Assembly: GCF_000585995.1 (NCBI RefSeq)
Contig: NZ_CP007410.1
Coordinates: forward strand, 3,375,430 to 3,439,429
Direction: 5' to 3'
Length of the DNA: 64,000 bases
Source of the DNA: Pseudomonas brassicacearum
GTDB lineage: Bacteria; Pseudomonadota; Gammaproteobacteria; Pseudomonadales; Pseudomonadaceae
Shown: positions 35,613 through 44,923 of the stretch, one piece after another
Position numbering within the stretch: position 1 is the first letter of the stretch
How the letters are laid out: the number at the start of each line of letters is the position of its first letter
Notes under the pieces: generated by a model
What the model saw: only the letters and a program-made list of their open reading frames with translations
The model's database searches: none
What the model was told of the DNA's origin: nothing
Position numbers and translations under genes: made by a program

Positions 35613-36584
35613 TTATTGCTTGTGCTGATGCAACATGGTCTGGATCTGATGCGTCGCCTGGCGGGTACTTTCCGCCAACTTGCGCACTTCGTCGGCGACC
35701 ACGGAGAATCCGCGCCCGACCTCGCCGGCCCTGGCCGCTTCAATCGCCGCATTCAGTGCCAACAGATTGGTCTGGTCGGCGATGCCCTTGATCACCCCCA
35801 CCACCGTGGCAATCTGGGCGTAGGTCACTTGGTTCTGCGCGAGCATGCGCTGGTGGGTGGACTGGGCCGAACGTTCGTCGCCAATATCGCGCACCGCGCC
35901 GATGACACGAACCAGGCGACCTTGAGCATCTCGGACTGCACGACCACGTTCGCGACACCAGATGTAATCCCGCGTCTTGTGACGCATCCGGTATTCGAAG
36001 ACGTATTCGCCGCTGCCTTGGGCGGCCAGGATTTCCCGGTCGAAAATCGCCATGATCTTCGGTAGGTCGTCCGGGTGGGTAATGCCGACTTGCGCATCCC
36101 AACCGTCAGGCAATTCGTCTGCCCCGTAGCCCAGCAAAGCGCGAAACTGGCTGGAAAAACGCATGCCGCTGGCTGGGTGCTGGAGGTCACCGTTGACCAC
36201 CGTGATGTCCCAGCAGCCTTCGGTCAGGGTCGATTGCAGCAGCTCCCAGATCTGCGCTTCCTGGCGTTGTTGCTGCAACTGTTGGCTATGTTCGCTCAGC
36301 CGGATTTCAAGCGCCTGCTCGCGCACCTGGGCATGTTCCAGTTGCTGGCGAACGGCCTCCAGCGCCTGCTCACTCTGCTGCCATCGAAGCGTTTGCTCAC
36401 TCAGCCGTTCTTCGGCCTGGTGAAGCTGCTCGCTGGCACGGCTCATCTGCCGGGCATGCTGCTCCAGACACAGCCGCAGTGGCGGATAAGCCTCCAGCAT
36501 GGGCGCGTCGTCGGTCGCACCGGCCAGCACCCCCTGAACTTGCTCGATCAAAGCCTGCTTCTGTTTGTTGGTCTGGAGAAACAT
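35613..36584 (-). CDS. Soluble PAS-domain chemoreceptor (short MCP)
   Basis: The 323-residue protein has a glutamine-rich coiled coil at about residues 40-110, a PAS domain at about 120-235 ([21 protein letters not shown], then [17 protein letters not shown]) and a short chemoreceptor hairpin. That hairpin contains [19 protein letters not shown] and the [16 protein letters not shown] tip sequence. There is no transmembrane segment, so it is cytoplasmic. It ends soon after the hairpin tip, so the returning helix bundle is short. It may sense the oxidation state or a metabolite of the nearby catabolic genes. Confidence 0.85.
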   Translation of the reverse strand: MFLQTNKQKQALIEQVQGVLAGATDDAPMLEAYPPLRLCLEQHARQMSRASEQLHQAEERLSEQTLRWQQSEQALEAVRQQLEHAQVREQALEIRLSEHSQQLQQQRQEAQIWELLQSTLTEGCWDITVVNGDLQHPASGMRFSSQFRALLGYGADELPDGWDAQVGITHPDDLPKIMAIFDREILAAQGSGEYVFEYRMRHKTRDYIWCRERGRAVRDAQGRLVRVIGAVRDIGDERSAQSTHQRMLAQNQVTYAQIATVVGVIKGIADQTNLLALNAAIEAARAGEVGRGFSVVADEVRKLAESTRQATHQIQTMLHQHKQ

Positions 36585-36677
36585 CGTCCGCCCCTTTGCC
36601 CATCAAGTCGAAACGCTGATCTGACCGCAAACCGGCCACGCTGGCTTGCACCTGGCTGCAATGGCTTTTGCCCCTGG

Positions 36678-36699
36678 CTGCCAGCCCCAGCCTTGGCAG
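36678..36699. promoter_or_regulatory. CTGCCA-N10-TGGCAG site upstream of the ALDH gene
   Basis: A 6-bp inverted repeat lies in the chemoreceptor/ALDH divergent region, 94 bp before the ALDH start. It shares CTGCCAGCC with the inverted repeat at 34122, which is consistent with one regulator acting at both places. Confidence 0.35.
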
Positions 36700-36792
36700 T
36701 CACAGACATACCGTGCGGCAGGCACAGTCAAGCGATCTCACGTCCCGGGGCTTAACCTCGGGCTTTCCCTTGTCCGCGATCAGGAAACCCTC

Positions 36793-38280
36793 ATGAGCGA
36801 TATTGCCCTGCTGCCTCAGGTCGAAGCCTTTCTCAGCCGACACCACGCGCTGTTCATCGATGGCGGCTATCTCGAAAGCCAAAGCGGCCAGACCCTGGAC
36901 GTCGTCAACCCCGCCACCGGCCAGGTTATCGCCCAGGTCAGCGACGCTTCTTCCAGTGATGTCGATGCAGCGGTGGAGTCGGCCCGGCGCGGCTTCAAGC
37001 AATGGTCCCAAGCGGCGCCGGCGGTCCGGGGGCATGTGTTGCTCAAGTTGGCGGACCTGTTGGAGCAGAACCGCGAAGAGCTGGCGCAGATCGAAACCTG
37101 CCAGTCGGGGAAAATCATTCATATCTCCCGCGCCTTTGAGGTCGACCAAGCCGCGCACTTCCTGCGTTATTACGCCGGTTGGGCCACTAAGATCGGCGGC
37201 GAGACGATCACCCCGTCGCTGCCCTCCTTCGCCGGTGAACGCTACACCGCGTTCACCTTGCGCGAACCGGTCGGGGTGGTGGTTGGCATTGTGCCGTGGA
37301 ATTTTTCCACCATGATCGCCATCTGGAAACTCGCGTCAGCACTGGTGACCGGCTGCAGCATCATCATCAAACCCAGCGAGTTCACCCCACTGACCCTCCT
37401 GCGCATCGCTGAACTGGCCATGGAGGCCGGGCTGCCGGCGGGCGCCCTGAACGTGGTGACCGGTGGCGGCCAGGTGGGCAAAGGCTTGATCGAGCACCCG
37501 GGCACCAACAAGGTGTCGTTCACCGGCTCGGTGGCTACCGGTATTGCCGTCGGCCAGGGTGCCATGGGCGCCGGCTTGACCCGTGCCACCTTGGAGCTTG
37601 GCGGCAAGAACGCCGCGGGGTTCCTGCGGGATGTGGATCCGGACGTGGCGGTCAACGGCATTATCGAAGCTGGTTTCCTGCACTCGGGGCAAATCTGCGC
37701 GGCAGCCGAGCGGTTCTTTGTCCATCGCTCGCAACTTGAACCGATCGTGGACAAACTGGCCCAGCGCCTGGCCAAGCTCCACATCGGCTCGCCGCTGGAC
37801 GAACGCACAGAATTCGGCCCGGTCACCCACCGCCAGCATCAACAGAAACTCGAGGAATTCTTCGCCAAGGCCCGGGCGCAAAACAACACCATCGTCCATG
37901 GCGGCAAACTGATCGAGGGCCCGGGCTGTTACGTCGAACCGACCATCATCCTTGCCAACCGCCGCGACGACACCCTGCTCAACGAAGAAACCTTCGGCCC
38001 GATTGCCACGTTCTTGCCTTACGACACGGAGGACGAGTTGCTGGATCTGATGAACGACACCCCGTACGGCCTGAGCGCCAGCCTTTGGACCAACGACCTG
38101 GGCAAAGCCCTGCGCATGGTGCCCGCCATCGAAGCTGGCACCGTCTGGGTGAACATGCACACCCTGCTCGATCCGGCCGTGCCCTTTGGCGGCAGCAAGT
38201 CTTCAGGGATAGGCCGGGAATTTGGCAGCGCGTTTATCGACGACTACACCGAACTGAAATCGGTGATGATTCGTTACTGA
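36793..38280 (+). CDS. Phenylacetaldehyde-type aldehyde dehydrogenase
   Basis: The 495-residue NAD(P)-dependent enzyme has general base Glu268 in LELGGKN and catalytic Cys302 in HSGQICAAAERF, with PWNFS and TGSVATG cofactor motifs. Sequence and regulator context fit FeaB/PeaE/StyD phenylacetaldehyde dehydrogenases, which make phenylacetate. The start MSDIALLPQVEAFLS at 36793 follows GGAAA and gives the usual length; the frame is open further upstream. No amine oxidase is in the window, so the aldehyde-producing step must be elsewhere. Confidence 0.88.
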   Translation: MSDIALLPQVEAFLSRHHALFIDGGYLESQSGQTLDVVNPATGQVIAQVSDASSSDVDAAVESARRGFKQWSQAAPAVRGHVLLKLADLLEQNREELAQIETCQSGKIIHISRAFEVDQAAHFLRYYAGWATKIGGETITPSLPSFAGERYTAFTLREPVGVVVGIVPWNFSTMIAIWKLASALVTGCSIIIKPSEFTPLTLLRIAELAMEAGLPAGALNVVTGGGQVGKGLIEHPGTNKVSFTGSVATGIAVGQGAMGAGLTRATLELGGKNAAGFLRDVDPDVAVNGIIEAGFLHSGQICAAAERFFVHRSQLEPIVDKLAQRLAKLHIGSPLDERTEFGPVTHRQHQQKLEEFFAKARAQNNTIVHGGKLIEGPGCYVEPTIILANRRDDTLLNEETFGPIATFLPYDTEDELLDLMNDTPYGLSASLWTNDLGKALRMVPAIEAGTVWVNMHTLLDPAVPFGGSKSSGIGREFGSAFIDDYTELKSVMIRY

Positions 38281-38290
38281 CGCCGCCTTC

Positions 38291-38304
38291 GCGAGCAGGC
38301 TCGC
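38291..38304. repeat. REP-like half element
   Basis: GCGAGC and GCTCGC surround AG in a short palindrome just after the ALDH stop. It has the core of the larger REP at 38360 and may be its partner in a REP doublet. Confidence 0.45.
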
Positions 38305-38359
38305 GCCCAAAATGGATTCGCGGGTGCTCATGAATTCAGCATTCGCCACAGCCTTTTTT

Positions 38360-38390
38360 GTGGGAGCGAGCTTGCTCGCGATAGCGGTGG
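38360..38390. repeat. REP element
   Basis: GTGGGAGCGAGCTTGCTCGC followed by GATAGCGGTGG is the common REP sequence of P. fluorescens-group genomes, with the GCGAGC/GCTCGC stem. It lies between the ALDH and phosphodiesterase genes. Confidence 0.75.
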
Positions 38391-38490
38391 ATCAGCTTGC
38401 GATGCGTTTGAACGCAAACCCGAAAAAATCCGGAACTGCCAAAGCCTCCCGTCAGTCGCATGAACAGGTACGTCTGATTCAGGAGTAACC

Positions 38491-39291
38491 GTGACTCACG
38501 ATCCCGATTGGCGGGCCGTCGAATCAGTGCCATTGGACACGCCTGCGGCGGTCCACCGGCTGCGGGTTCTGACGGTCAACACTCATAAGGGTTTCACCGC
38601 CCTCAACCGTCGTTTCATCTTGCCCGAATTGCGTGAAGCGGTGCGCAGTACCGGCGCCGACCTGGTGTTTCTGCAAGAAGTGCTGGGCGAACACGACCGC
38701 CACGCGTCGCGCTACCACAACTGGCCGCAGACGTCGCAGTACGAATTTCTCGCCGATAGCATGTGGAGTGACTTCGCCTACGGCCGCAACGCGGTTTACC
38801 CCGACGGCCATCATGGCAACGCATTGCTGTCCAAATACCCGATCCGCCAGTACCGCAACCTCGACGTTTCCATCACCGGTCCCGAGCGACGCGGGCTACT
38901 GCATTGCGTGCTGGACGTGCCGGGCCACGCCGAAGTCCATGGGATCTGCGTCCATTTGAGTCTGCTGGAAAGCCATCGCCAACTACAGCTCAAACTGCTC
39001 TGCCAACTGCTCGACTCGCTGCCCGACGACGCCCCGGTGATCATCGCCGGGGATTTCAATGATTGGCAGTTGCGGGGCAATCTCACCCTGGCCCGCCGCC
39101 AATACCTGCACGAAGCCTTCGAATACCATCACGGCCGCCCTGCCCGGACCTATCCGGCCCGTTTCCCCCTGCTGCGCCTGGACCGCATTTACCTGCGCAA
39201 CGCCACCAGCCACGCCCCGCAAATCCTTGGCAGCAAACCCTGGACCCACCTGAGCGATCACCTGCCGCTTTCGGTGGAAGTGCATTTGTGA
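38491..39291 (+). CDS. Endonuclease/exonuclease/phosphatase-family protein
   Basis: The 266-residue protein has the EEP motifs in order: [43 protein letters not shown] and SDHLPLSVE. These form the metal-dependent phosphodiesterase site. In many Pseudomonas genomes this gene precedes a cardiolipin synthase; here none follows. The start is GTG at 38491 with AGGAG 5 bases upstream. The substrate could be a nucleic acid, phospholipid or inositol-like phosphate. Confidence 0.88.
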   Translation: MTHDPDWRAVESVPLDTPAAVHRLRVLTVNTHKGFTALNRRFILPELREAVRSTGADLVFLQEVLGEHDRHASRYHNWPQTSQYEFLADSMWSDFAYGRNAVYPDGHHGNALLSKYPIRQYRNLDVSITGPERRGLLHCVLDVPGHAEVHGICVHLSLLESHRQLQLKLLCQLLDSLPDDAPVIIAGDFNDWQLRGNLTLARRQYLHEAFEYHHGRPARTYPARFPLLRLDRIYLRNATSHAPQILGSKPWTHLSDHLPLSVEVHL

Positions 39292-39470
39292 TCCCTGGTT
39301 TTTCGCTTCAAAAGCACTGCACTACCTGTAAGTTCTGACAGTAGCGACGGTTATTATTCGTTGTTACGGTGCGATCCATACAGCGAGCGTTGCCAGGCCC
39401 TGTGTGCCATCTGTCGTGCAACCGATGCTGAAACCGGCATTCCTGGGATGCCGATGCAGAGGGATAGCAC

Positions 39471-41894
39471 ATGAGCTTGCGCGAGCACGGATTCAATCGA
39501 CTGTTCAAGGCCCTATGGGTTTCGGCCCCCTTCCTGTTACCCGCCCCATCCGCCATGGCGGCTTGCACGCTGGCGCCAACTGCGGGCAATGACACCTACG
39601 TCTGCGACAGCGGCACTAGCCCCGGGCTGACGGACCTTTCAGGTGACAACAGCCTGACCATGCCCGCCAACGGCAGCGGCGTCATCTCCGGCGACGTCAC
39701 GTTCGGCATCGGCGTCGACACCATCGTGATCAATGCCAACGGCGTGATTGACGGTGATGTCGAGCAAGGCGCGGAAGCCGACTCTTTCGTCATGAATGGC
39801 GGCAGGATCCTGTCCCTGGCCCAAGGCGACGGCCTTGATGAGTTCCTGATGACCGGTGGCACCATCGTCGATGCATTCGAAGACGGCGACATCGCCAGAA
39901 TGACGGGCGGCACTATCGGCCGGGTCGACATGAAACTCGATGACAACGTTTTCGATATGTCCGGCGGCAACATCATCGGCAACCTGGTGACTGGTTTCGG
40001 CCAGGACACCATCATCCTCTCCGCCGGACGCATCGGCGGCAATGTCAGTGTCAGCGGCGGCAACGACAGGGTTACCGTCAGCGGTGGCGAGATCCTTGGC
40101 GAGGTCCGTGCCAGTGCCGGTGATGACCAGTTCCAGTGGAGCGGCGGCCTCATTCACTCGGCCGTCTTGATGGGTGACGGCAGCGATACAGCGCTCCTGA
40201 GCAACCTCGATGAAACGCTGCTCGCCACGACCCCTAGCCTGGATGGCGGATTAGGCCAGGACACCTTGACCTTCGCGGCCAGCACCACAGGCACGGGGTC
40301 CCGGTACGTCAACTGGGAGACCGTCAAGCTCACGCAAGGCTCACGCCTGGACCTGACTGACACCCTGGTCCTGGGCGACAGCGCCACTGCCACGGGCGTG
40401 CTGGCCATCGATAACAGCAGCGTGCTGACGTCGACCCAGGGCAGCATCAATCCCTTCATTGCCGGCCAATCGGTCACGCTCGACAACAGTGGGATCATTG
40501 ACCTCGCCCGTGACAACACCCGCACCAACGACACCCTCACCGTGCAAGGCAACTATGTCGGTACCAACGGCCAGTTGCGCCTGCAAACGGCACTCGGCGC
40601 AGACGACTCCCCCAGCGACCGGCTGGTGGTCAATGGCGGAACACTCACGGGCAGCACCGCCATCGCCGTCACGAACCTGGGCGGCGCGGGGGCGTTGACC
40701 ACCCAAAACGGCATCGAGGTGGTCCAGGCCCAGGGCGGCGCGGTCAGCGACAGCGGTGCGTTTTCACTGGCGCAAGCCGTCTCGGCCGGCGCATTCGATT
40801 ACCGTTTGTTCAAGGGCGGTGAGAGCGGCAATGAAAACAGCTGGTACCTGCGTTCCACCGTGGTCGCAGGCCCAGTAGCGCCCCCCGACCCAACGTTGCC
40901 GCCCTTGCCGGTCCCGGTGCCCGGCGCGGCGCCTATTCCCTTGTATCGTCCGGAAGTACCGACCTGGTCGGTATTGCCTCCGGCGGCGGCGCAACTGACC
41001 CTGATGGCCCTGGGCACCTTCCATGACCGACAGGGTGACCAGCGCTTGCTTACGGAAACCGGAGCGTTCGGCGCGGGTTGGGGCCGGGTCTACGGCAAGG
41101 ACTTGGATCAGACGTGGGCCGGCACCGTGACCCCGCGGTTCGACGGGTCCATCAAAGGCTTTCAGGTGGGCAACGACTTGTACGGTTCAACCCTTTCCGG
41201 GGGGCAGATCCAGCGCATCGGCTTCTTCGTCGGCCATACCGAATTGAACGGCAACGTCGATGGCTTCAACCTGGGCTTCGAAGGCCGACGCGCCGGCAAG
41301 ATCGAACTCGACGGCGACAGTTACGGGCTGTACTGGACCCTCACCGACCCCACCGGCGCCTACGTCGACGCGGTGGTCATGGGCACACGGCTGGACGGCG
41401 ACAACCGCTCCGAACGCGGGGTCAAAATCGATAATCGTGGGCATGCCTTGACCCTTTCTACAGAGGCCGGTTATCCGTTTGCCGTCGCCGCTGACTGGGT
41501 CCTCGAACCCCAGGTCCAGATCATCCATCAGAAGGTTTCCCTGGATACCCAGGACGATGGGATCTCCAGGGTCGAATTTGATTCCGACAGCGCCTGGACC
41601 GGCCGCCTCGGTGCCCGCCTCAAGGGTCGCTATCAGGTCAGCGGGACGCCGGTGGAACCGTACCTGCGCGCCAACCTCTGGCACACCTTTTCCGGCACCG
41701 ACACGGTGACGTTCGACAATACCCAAAGGATCGAAACCCAACAGCGTGCCTCCACAGGTGATTTGGGTGTCGGTGTCATCGTCAGCCTGGCGCCCACGGT
41801 CAGCGTCTACGCGGGCGCGGACTACAGCAAGAACTTCGACAGCAGTCAGCAACGCAGCGTGGCCGGCAATCTGGGCGTGCGGGTCACCTGGTAG
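39471..41894 (+). CDS. Autotransporter with C-terminal beta-barrel
   Basis: The 807-residue type V protein has a signal peptide ending ...SAMAAC near residue 31 and a passenger of repeated glycine-rich strands (GDV, GGTI, GGNI motifs), likely a beta-helix, at about residues 35-440. A proline-rich linker follows at about 465-490, then a translocator barrel of about 290 residues ending in tryptophan. The short passenger carries no recognisable enzymatic domain. A second gene with a barrel homologous to this one follows at 42187. Confidence 0.88.
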   Translation: MSLREHGFNRLFKALWVSAPFLLPAPSAMAACTLAPTAGNDTYVCDSGTSPGLTDLSGDNSLTMPANGSGVISGDVTFGIGVDTIVINANGVIDGDVEQGAEADSFVMNGGRILSLAQGDGLDEFLMTGGTIVDAFEDGDIARMTGGTIGRVDMKLDDNVFDMSGGNIIGNLVTGFGQDTIILSAGRIGGNVSVSGGNDRVTVSGGEILGEVRASAGDDQFQWSGGLIHSAVLMGDGSDTALLSNLDETLLATTPSLDGGLGQDTLTFAASTTGTGSRYVNWETVKLTQGSRLDLTDTLVLGDSATATGVLAIDNSSVLTSTQGSINPFIAGQSVTLDNSGIIDLARDNTRTNDTLTVQGNYVGTNGQLRLQTALGADDSPSDRLVVNGGTLTGSTAIAVTNLGGAGALTTQNGIEVVQAQGGAVSDSGAFSLAQAVSAGAFDYRLFKGGESGNENSWYLRSTVVAGPVAPPDPTLPPLPVPVPGAAPIPLYRPEVPTWSVLPPAAAQLTLMALGTFHDRQGDQRLLTETGAFGAGWGRVYGKDLDQTWAGTVTPRFDGSIKGFQVGNDLYGSTLSGGQIQRIGFFVGHTELNGNVDGFNLGFEGRRAGKIELDGDSYGLYWTLTDPTGAYVDAVVMGTRLDGDNRSERGVKIDNRGHALTLSTEAGYPFAVAADWVLEPQVQIIHQKVSLDTQDDGISRVEFDSDSAWTGRLGARLKGRYQVSGTPVEPYLRANLWHTFSGTDTVTFDNTQRIETQQRASTGDLGVGVIVSLAPTVSVYAGADYSKNFDSSQQRSVAGNLGVRVTW

Positions 41895-41947
41895 GGAGTG
41901 TTATCCAGCGGTTTTTACGTCGAAACCGACAACCGGATAACGCCAAA

Positions 41948-41974
41948 AAATCAGCCATTTATGATGGCTGATTT
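41948..41974. terminator. Terminator-like hairpin
   Basis: AAATCAGCCAT and ATGGCTGATTT pair across a short loop 53 bp after the autotransporter stop. An A-run precedes it and T residues follow. Confidence 0.65.
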
Positions 41975-42186
41975 CATCTTGCCATTCATCGTTCAGTTTC
42001 TTGACGCAGCGGTGCCAGTCTTCTTGACTACACCGTACTACCCCCGGAAATACAGTCAGGGGCAGGCCTCTGGAACCCGCTAGATCGGGCCGCCAGAGGC
42101 TTGCCTCAATCCATTCGGTCGCCCCTCATTCGGGGTAGGAGAGACGCCAAAAGCGAGAAACCCATGCGATTGCAAGGCAGGCCTCC

Positions 42187-43101
42187 ATGAAAACCTCCTT
42201 CCACCCACAAGAGATCACCACCACCTTCTGCAGCGTCTCGACATCGCTGCTGTTGCTTTCGTCCATGGAGGTGCAGGCCTGGCCTGCCGAGGAAACAGCA
42301 CAGCCCTGGTATGGTCGAACCCCCTCCGACAGCCTGAACGGCGCCTTCATCGGCAACGACGCCCCATCGAACAAGAGCCCCGCCCTGTTCACGCTGCGCA
42401 ACGACAGCGGGCACACCCAGCGCATGGGCCTGGTCAGTGGGCACAACCAAGTCCTCTCCACGGCCGGCGGCATGCTGGTCACACCCGCCCTGGTCGAACC
42501 GGGAAAAGACGCGTTGAACCTGCAAGGCCGTAGCCTGGGTGCCTACTGGAGCCTGACCGGGCCTGCGGGCTGGCATGTCGACCTGAGTGCCAGCGGCGGC
42601 CGGGTCAATGGCTACAGCCGTACTGAACAAGGCCAGCGCCAGGCAACCGAAGGCAACGCCGTGACGCTGTCGGTCGAAGGTGGCTTTCCTATCGGTATCA
42701 GCACCCACTGGGTGGTCGAACCCCAGGCGCAATTGATCAACCAGCGCGTCACCCTCGACTCACCGAACGCCGACAGCGGCACCGGCAATGAACTGAGCAG
42801 CTGGAGCGGCCGCGTTGGCGCACGACTCAAAGGGAGCTACCAGGTCAACGGCCTGGGTGTGGAACCCTACGTGCGTACCAATCTGTGGCACACGGTCCAG
42901 AGCACCGACACCTTGACCCTGGACAAGGTCGACAAGATCAGCAGCAGCCGAAAATCTTCCACCGTCGAGGTCGGCCTGGGCCTGGTGGCCCGGGTCACGC
43001 CGGTGGTGAGCCTGTATGTCAGTGCCGACTACAGCAGTGATGTCGACGACAATGACCTCAATGGCATCATTACCAGCATGGGCGTGCGGATGCGCTGGTA
43101 A
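42187..43101 (+). CDS. Passenger-less autotransporter beta-barrel protein
   Basis: The 304-residue protein has a putative signal peptide (to about VQA, residue 31), no beta-helix passenger, and a barrel matching the C-terminal part of the upstream autotransporter. Shared stretches include VGARLKG-YQV, VEP-Y-R-NLWHT and a final tryptophan (MGVRMRW). The divergence is large enough that it is not a recent copy. It could be an outer-membrane porin-like derivative or a decayed autotransporter that has lost its passenger. The ribosome-binding site is weak (GGCAGGCC). Confidence 0.75.
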   Translation: MKTSFHPQEITTTFCSVSTSLLLLSSMEVQAWPAEETAQPWYGRTPSDSLNGAFIGNDAPSNKSPALFTLRNDSGHTQRMGLVSGHNQVLSTAGGMLVTPALVEPGKDALNLQGRSLGAYWSLTGPAGWHVDLSASGGRVNGYSRTEQGQRQATEGNAVTLSVEGGFPIGISTHWVVEPQAQLINQRVTLDSPNADSGTGNELSSWSGRVGARLKGSYQVNGLGVEPYVRTNLWHTVQSTDTLTLDKVDKISSSRKSSTVEVGLGLVARVTPVVSLYVSADYSSDVDDNDLNGIITSMGVRMRW

Positions 43102-43112
43102 AAATACTAAGA

Positions 43113-43145
43113 CCCGTGGCGAGGGGCTTTCTCCCTCGCCACGGG
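43113..43145. repeat. REP-like hairpin / terminator
   Basis: CCCGTGGCGAGGG and CCCTCGCCACGGG form a perfect 13-bp inverted repeat with a 7-base loop after the barrel gene. The sequence is of the same REP type as the one at 11296. It can also act as a transcription stop. Confidence 0.7.
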
Positions 43146-43222
43146 ATTATCTGCGTCCTTAAATGAACGGTATTGCGCGTGCCCACACCTGCTTAAAAAA
43201 AAACTCCATTAAGGCGTATAAC

Positions 43223-43240
43223 GCTAAAAGCGCTTTATGC
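43223..43240. promoter_or_regulatory. Palindrome upstream of gapN
   Basis: An 18-bp near-perfect palindrome with core AAAGCGCTTT and outer GC/GC lies 39 bp before the start codon. It resembles operators of LacI-type sugar regulators such as Cra in general form, but the regulator is not identified. Confidence 0.45.
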
Positions 43241-43279
43241 TTGCAAGCCCATGGCTCATCTCATTGATGGAGTAACGAC

Positions 43280-44905
43280 ATGACCACAACCCCTTTTCTC
43301 GCCAACCTGTTCCCCAGTGCCGCCGACATCCCGGACGCTTACCGCCTCGATGGACAGATCGAGCAGCGCGAATACCTGGTCGATGGCGTCCTGCAAACCT
43401 GGCAAGGGCCACTGGCCGTTGTACGCAGCCCGGTCTACCTGACCGGCGAGCTAGGTGATGACCAGGTGATTCTCGGCAGTACGCCGCTGCTGGATGCCGA
43501 GACCGCCCTCACCGCCCTGGATGCGGCCGTCCGGGCTTATGACCGCGGCCAGGGCCAATGGCCAACGATGCGCGTCGCAGAACGTATCCGTCATGTGGAA
43601 ACCTTCCTGGCGCGCATGCGTGAGCAACGCGAGGAGGTGGTCAAGTTGCTGATGTGGGAAATCGGCAAGAACCTCAAGGACTCCCAGAAGGAATTCGACC
43701 GCACCTGCGATTACATCGTTGACACCATCAATGCCCTCAAGGAACTGGACCGTCGCTCCAGCCGTTTCGAACTGGAGCAAGACACCCTCGGCCAGATCCG
43801 TCGCGTGCCACTGGGCGTGGCCTTGTGCATGGGGCCTTACAACTATCCGCTGAACGAAACCTTCACCACGCTGATTCCCGCCTTGATCATGGGCAACACC
43901 GTGGTGTTCAAGCCGGCCAAACTCGGTGTACTGCTGGTCCGTCCACTGCTGGAAGCCTTTCGCGACAGCTTCCCGGCAGGCGTGATCAATGTGATCTACG
44001 GCAGCGGCCGGGAAACCGTCAGTGCGTTGATGGCCAGCGGCAAGGTCGACATCTTCGCCTTCATCGGCACCAACAAGGCCGCCAGTGACCTGAAGAAGCT
44101 CCACCCGCGCCCGCACCGCTTGCGTGCCGCCCTGGGGTTGGACGCGAAGAATCCCGGGTTGGTGTTGCGGGAAGTCGACCTGGACAATGCCGTCAGCGAG
44201 GCGTTGACCGGCTCGCTGTCATTCAACGGCCAGCGCTGCACGGCATTGAAAATCCTGTTTGTCCATGAAGACGTGGCACCGGCATTCATCGAGAAATTCA
44301 ACGCCAGACTCGCCACCCTGAAACCCGGCATGCCGTGGGAAGACGGCGTGGCGCTGACGCCGTTGCCCGAAGCGAGCAAGGTCGATTACCTGCACTCGCT
44401 GGTGGCCGATGCGACCGCCAAAGGCGCCGCGGTGATGAATGCCCACGGTGGCGAATCGCGCAGCTCGTTCTTCTACCCGGCCGTGCTCTATCCGGTGAAC
44501 ACCGCGATGCGGGTCTACCACGAAGAACAGTTCGGTCCGGTCGTCCCCATCGTGCCGTACCGCGACCTCAATACCGTGGTCGATTATGTCCTCGAGTCCG
44601 ACTTCGGCCAGCAACTCAGCATTTTTGGCACCAACCCGGCCGAAATCGGCAAGCTGGTGGACACCTTCGCCAACCAGGTCGGGCGCATCAACATCAACGC
44701 CCAGTGCCAGCGTGGCCCGGACACCTTCCCATTCAACGGCCGAAAAAACTCCGCCGAGGGCACGTTGTCCGTTCACGATGCGCTGCGCACGTTCTCGATC
44801 CGCACGTTGGTGGCGACCAAATTCCAGGAAAACAACAAGGCGCTGATCAGCGACATCATCCGTGAGCGAGACTCGAACTTCCTGACCACCGACTACATCT
44901 TCTGA
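43280..44905 (+). CDS. gapN: NADP-dependent glyceraldehyde-3-phosphate dehydrogenase (GapN type)
   Basis: The 541-residue ALDH-superfamily enzyme has catalytic Cys320 in FNGQRCTALK and cofactor motifs PYNYPLNE and FIGTNKAASD. Overall sequence matches the Pseudomonas proteins annotated as non-phosphorylating GAPDH, which would make 3-phosphoglycerate and NADPH. The residue 34 before the cysteine, where ALDHs have the general-base Glu (LELGGK), is Gly286 in LGLDAKN. That raises doubt about classical hydrolytic dehydrogenase chemistry. The start has GGAGTAACG upstream. Confidence 0.82.
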   Translation: MTTTPFLANLFPSAADIPDAYRLDGQIEQREYLVDGVLQTWQGPLAVVRSPVYLTGELGDDQVILGSTPLLDAETALTALDAAVRAYDRGQGQWPTMRVAERIRHVETFLARMREQREEVVKLLMWEIGKNLKDSQKEFDRTCDYIVDTINALKELDRRSSRFELEQDTLGQIRRVPLGVALCMGPYNYPLNETFTTLIPALIMGNTVVFKPAKLGVLLVRPLLEAFRDSFPAGVINVIYGSGRETVSALMASGKVDIFAFIGTNKAASDLKKLHPRPHRLRAALGLDAKNPGLVLREVDLDNAVSEALTGSLSFNGQRCTALKILFVHEDVAPAFIEKFNARLATLKPGMPWEDGVALTPLPEASKVDYLHSLVADATAKGAAVMNAHGGESRSSFFYPAVLYPVNTAMRVYHEEQFGPVVPIVPYRDLNTVVDYVLESDFGQQLSIFGTNPAEIGKLVDTFANQVGRININAQCQRGPDTFPFNGRKNSAEGTLSVHDALRTFSIRTLVATKFQENNKALISDIIRERDSNFLTTDYIF

Positions 44906-44923
44906 GCCGCGCCGAGCGGTGCG

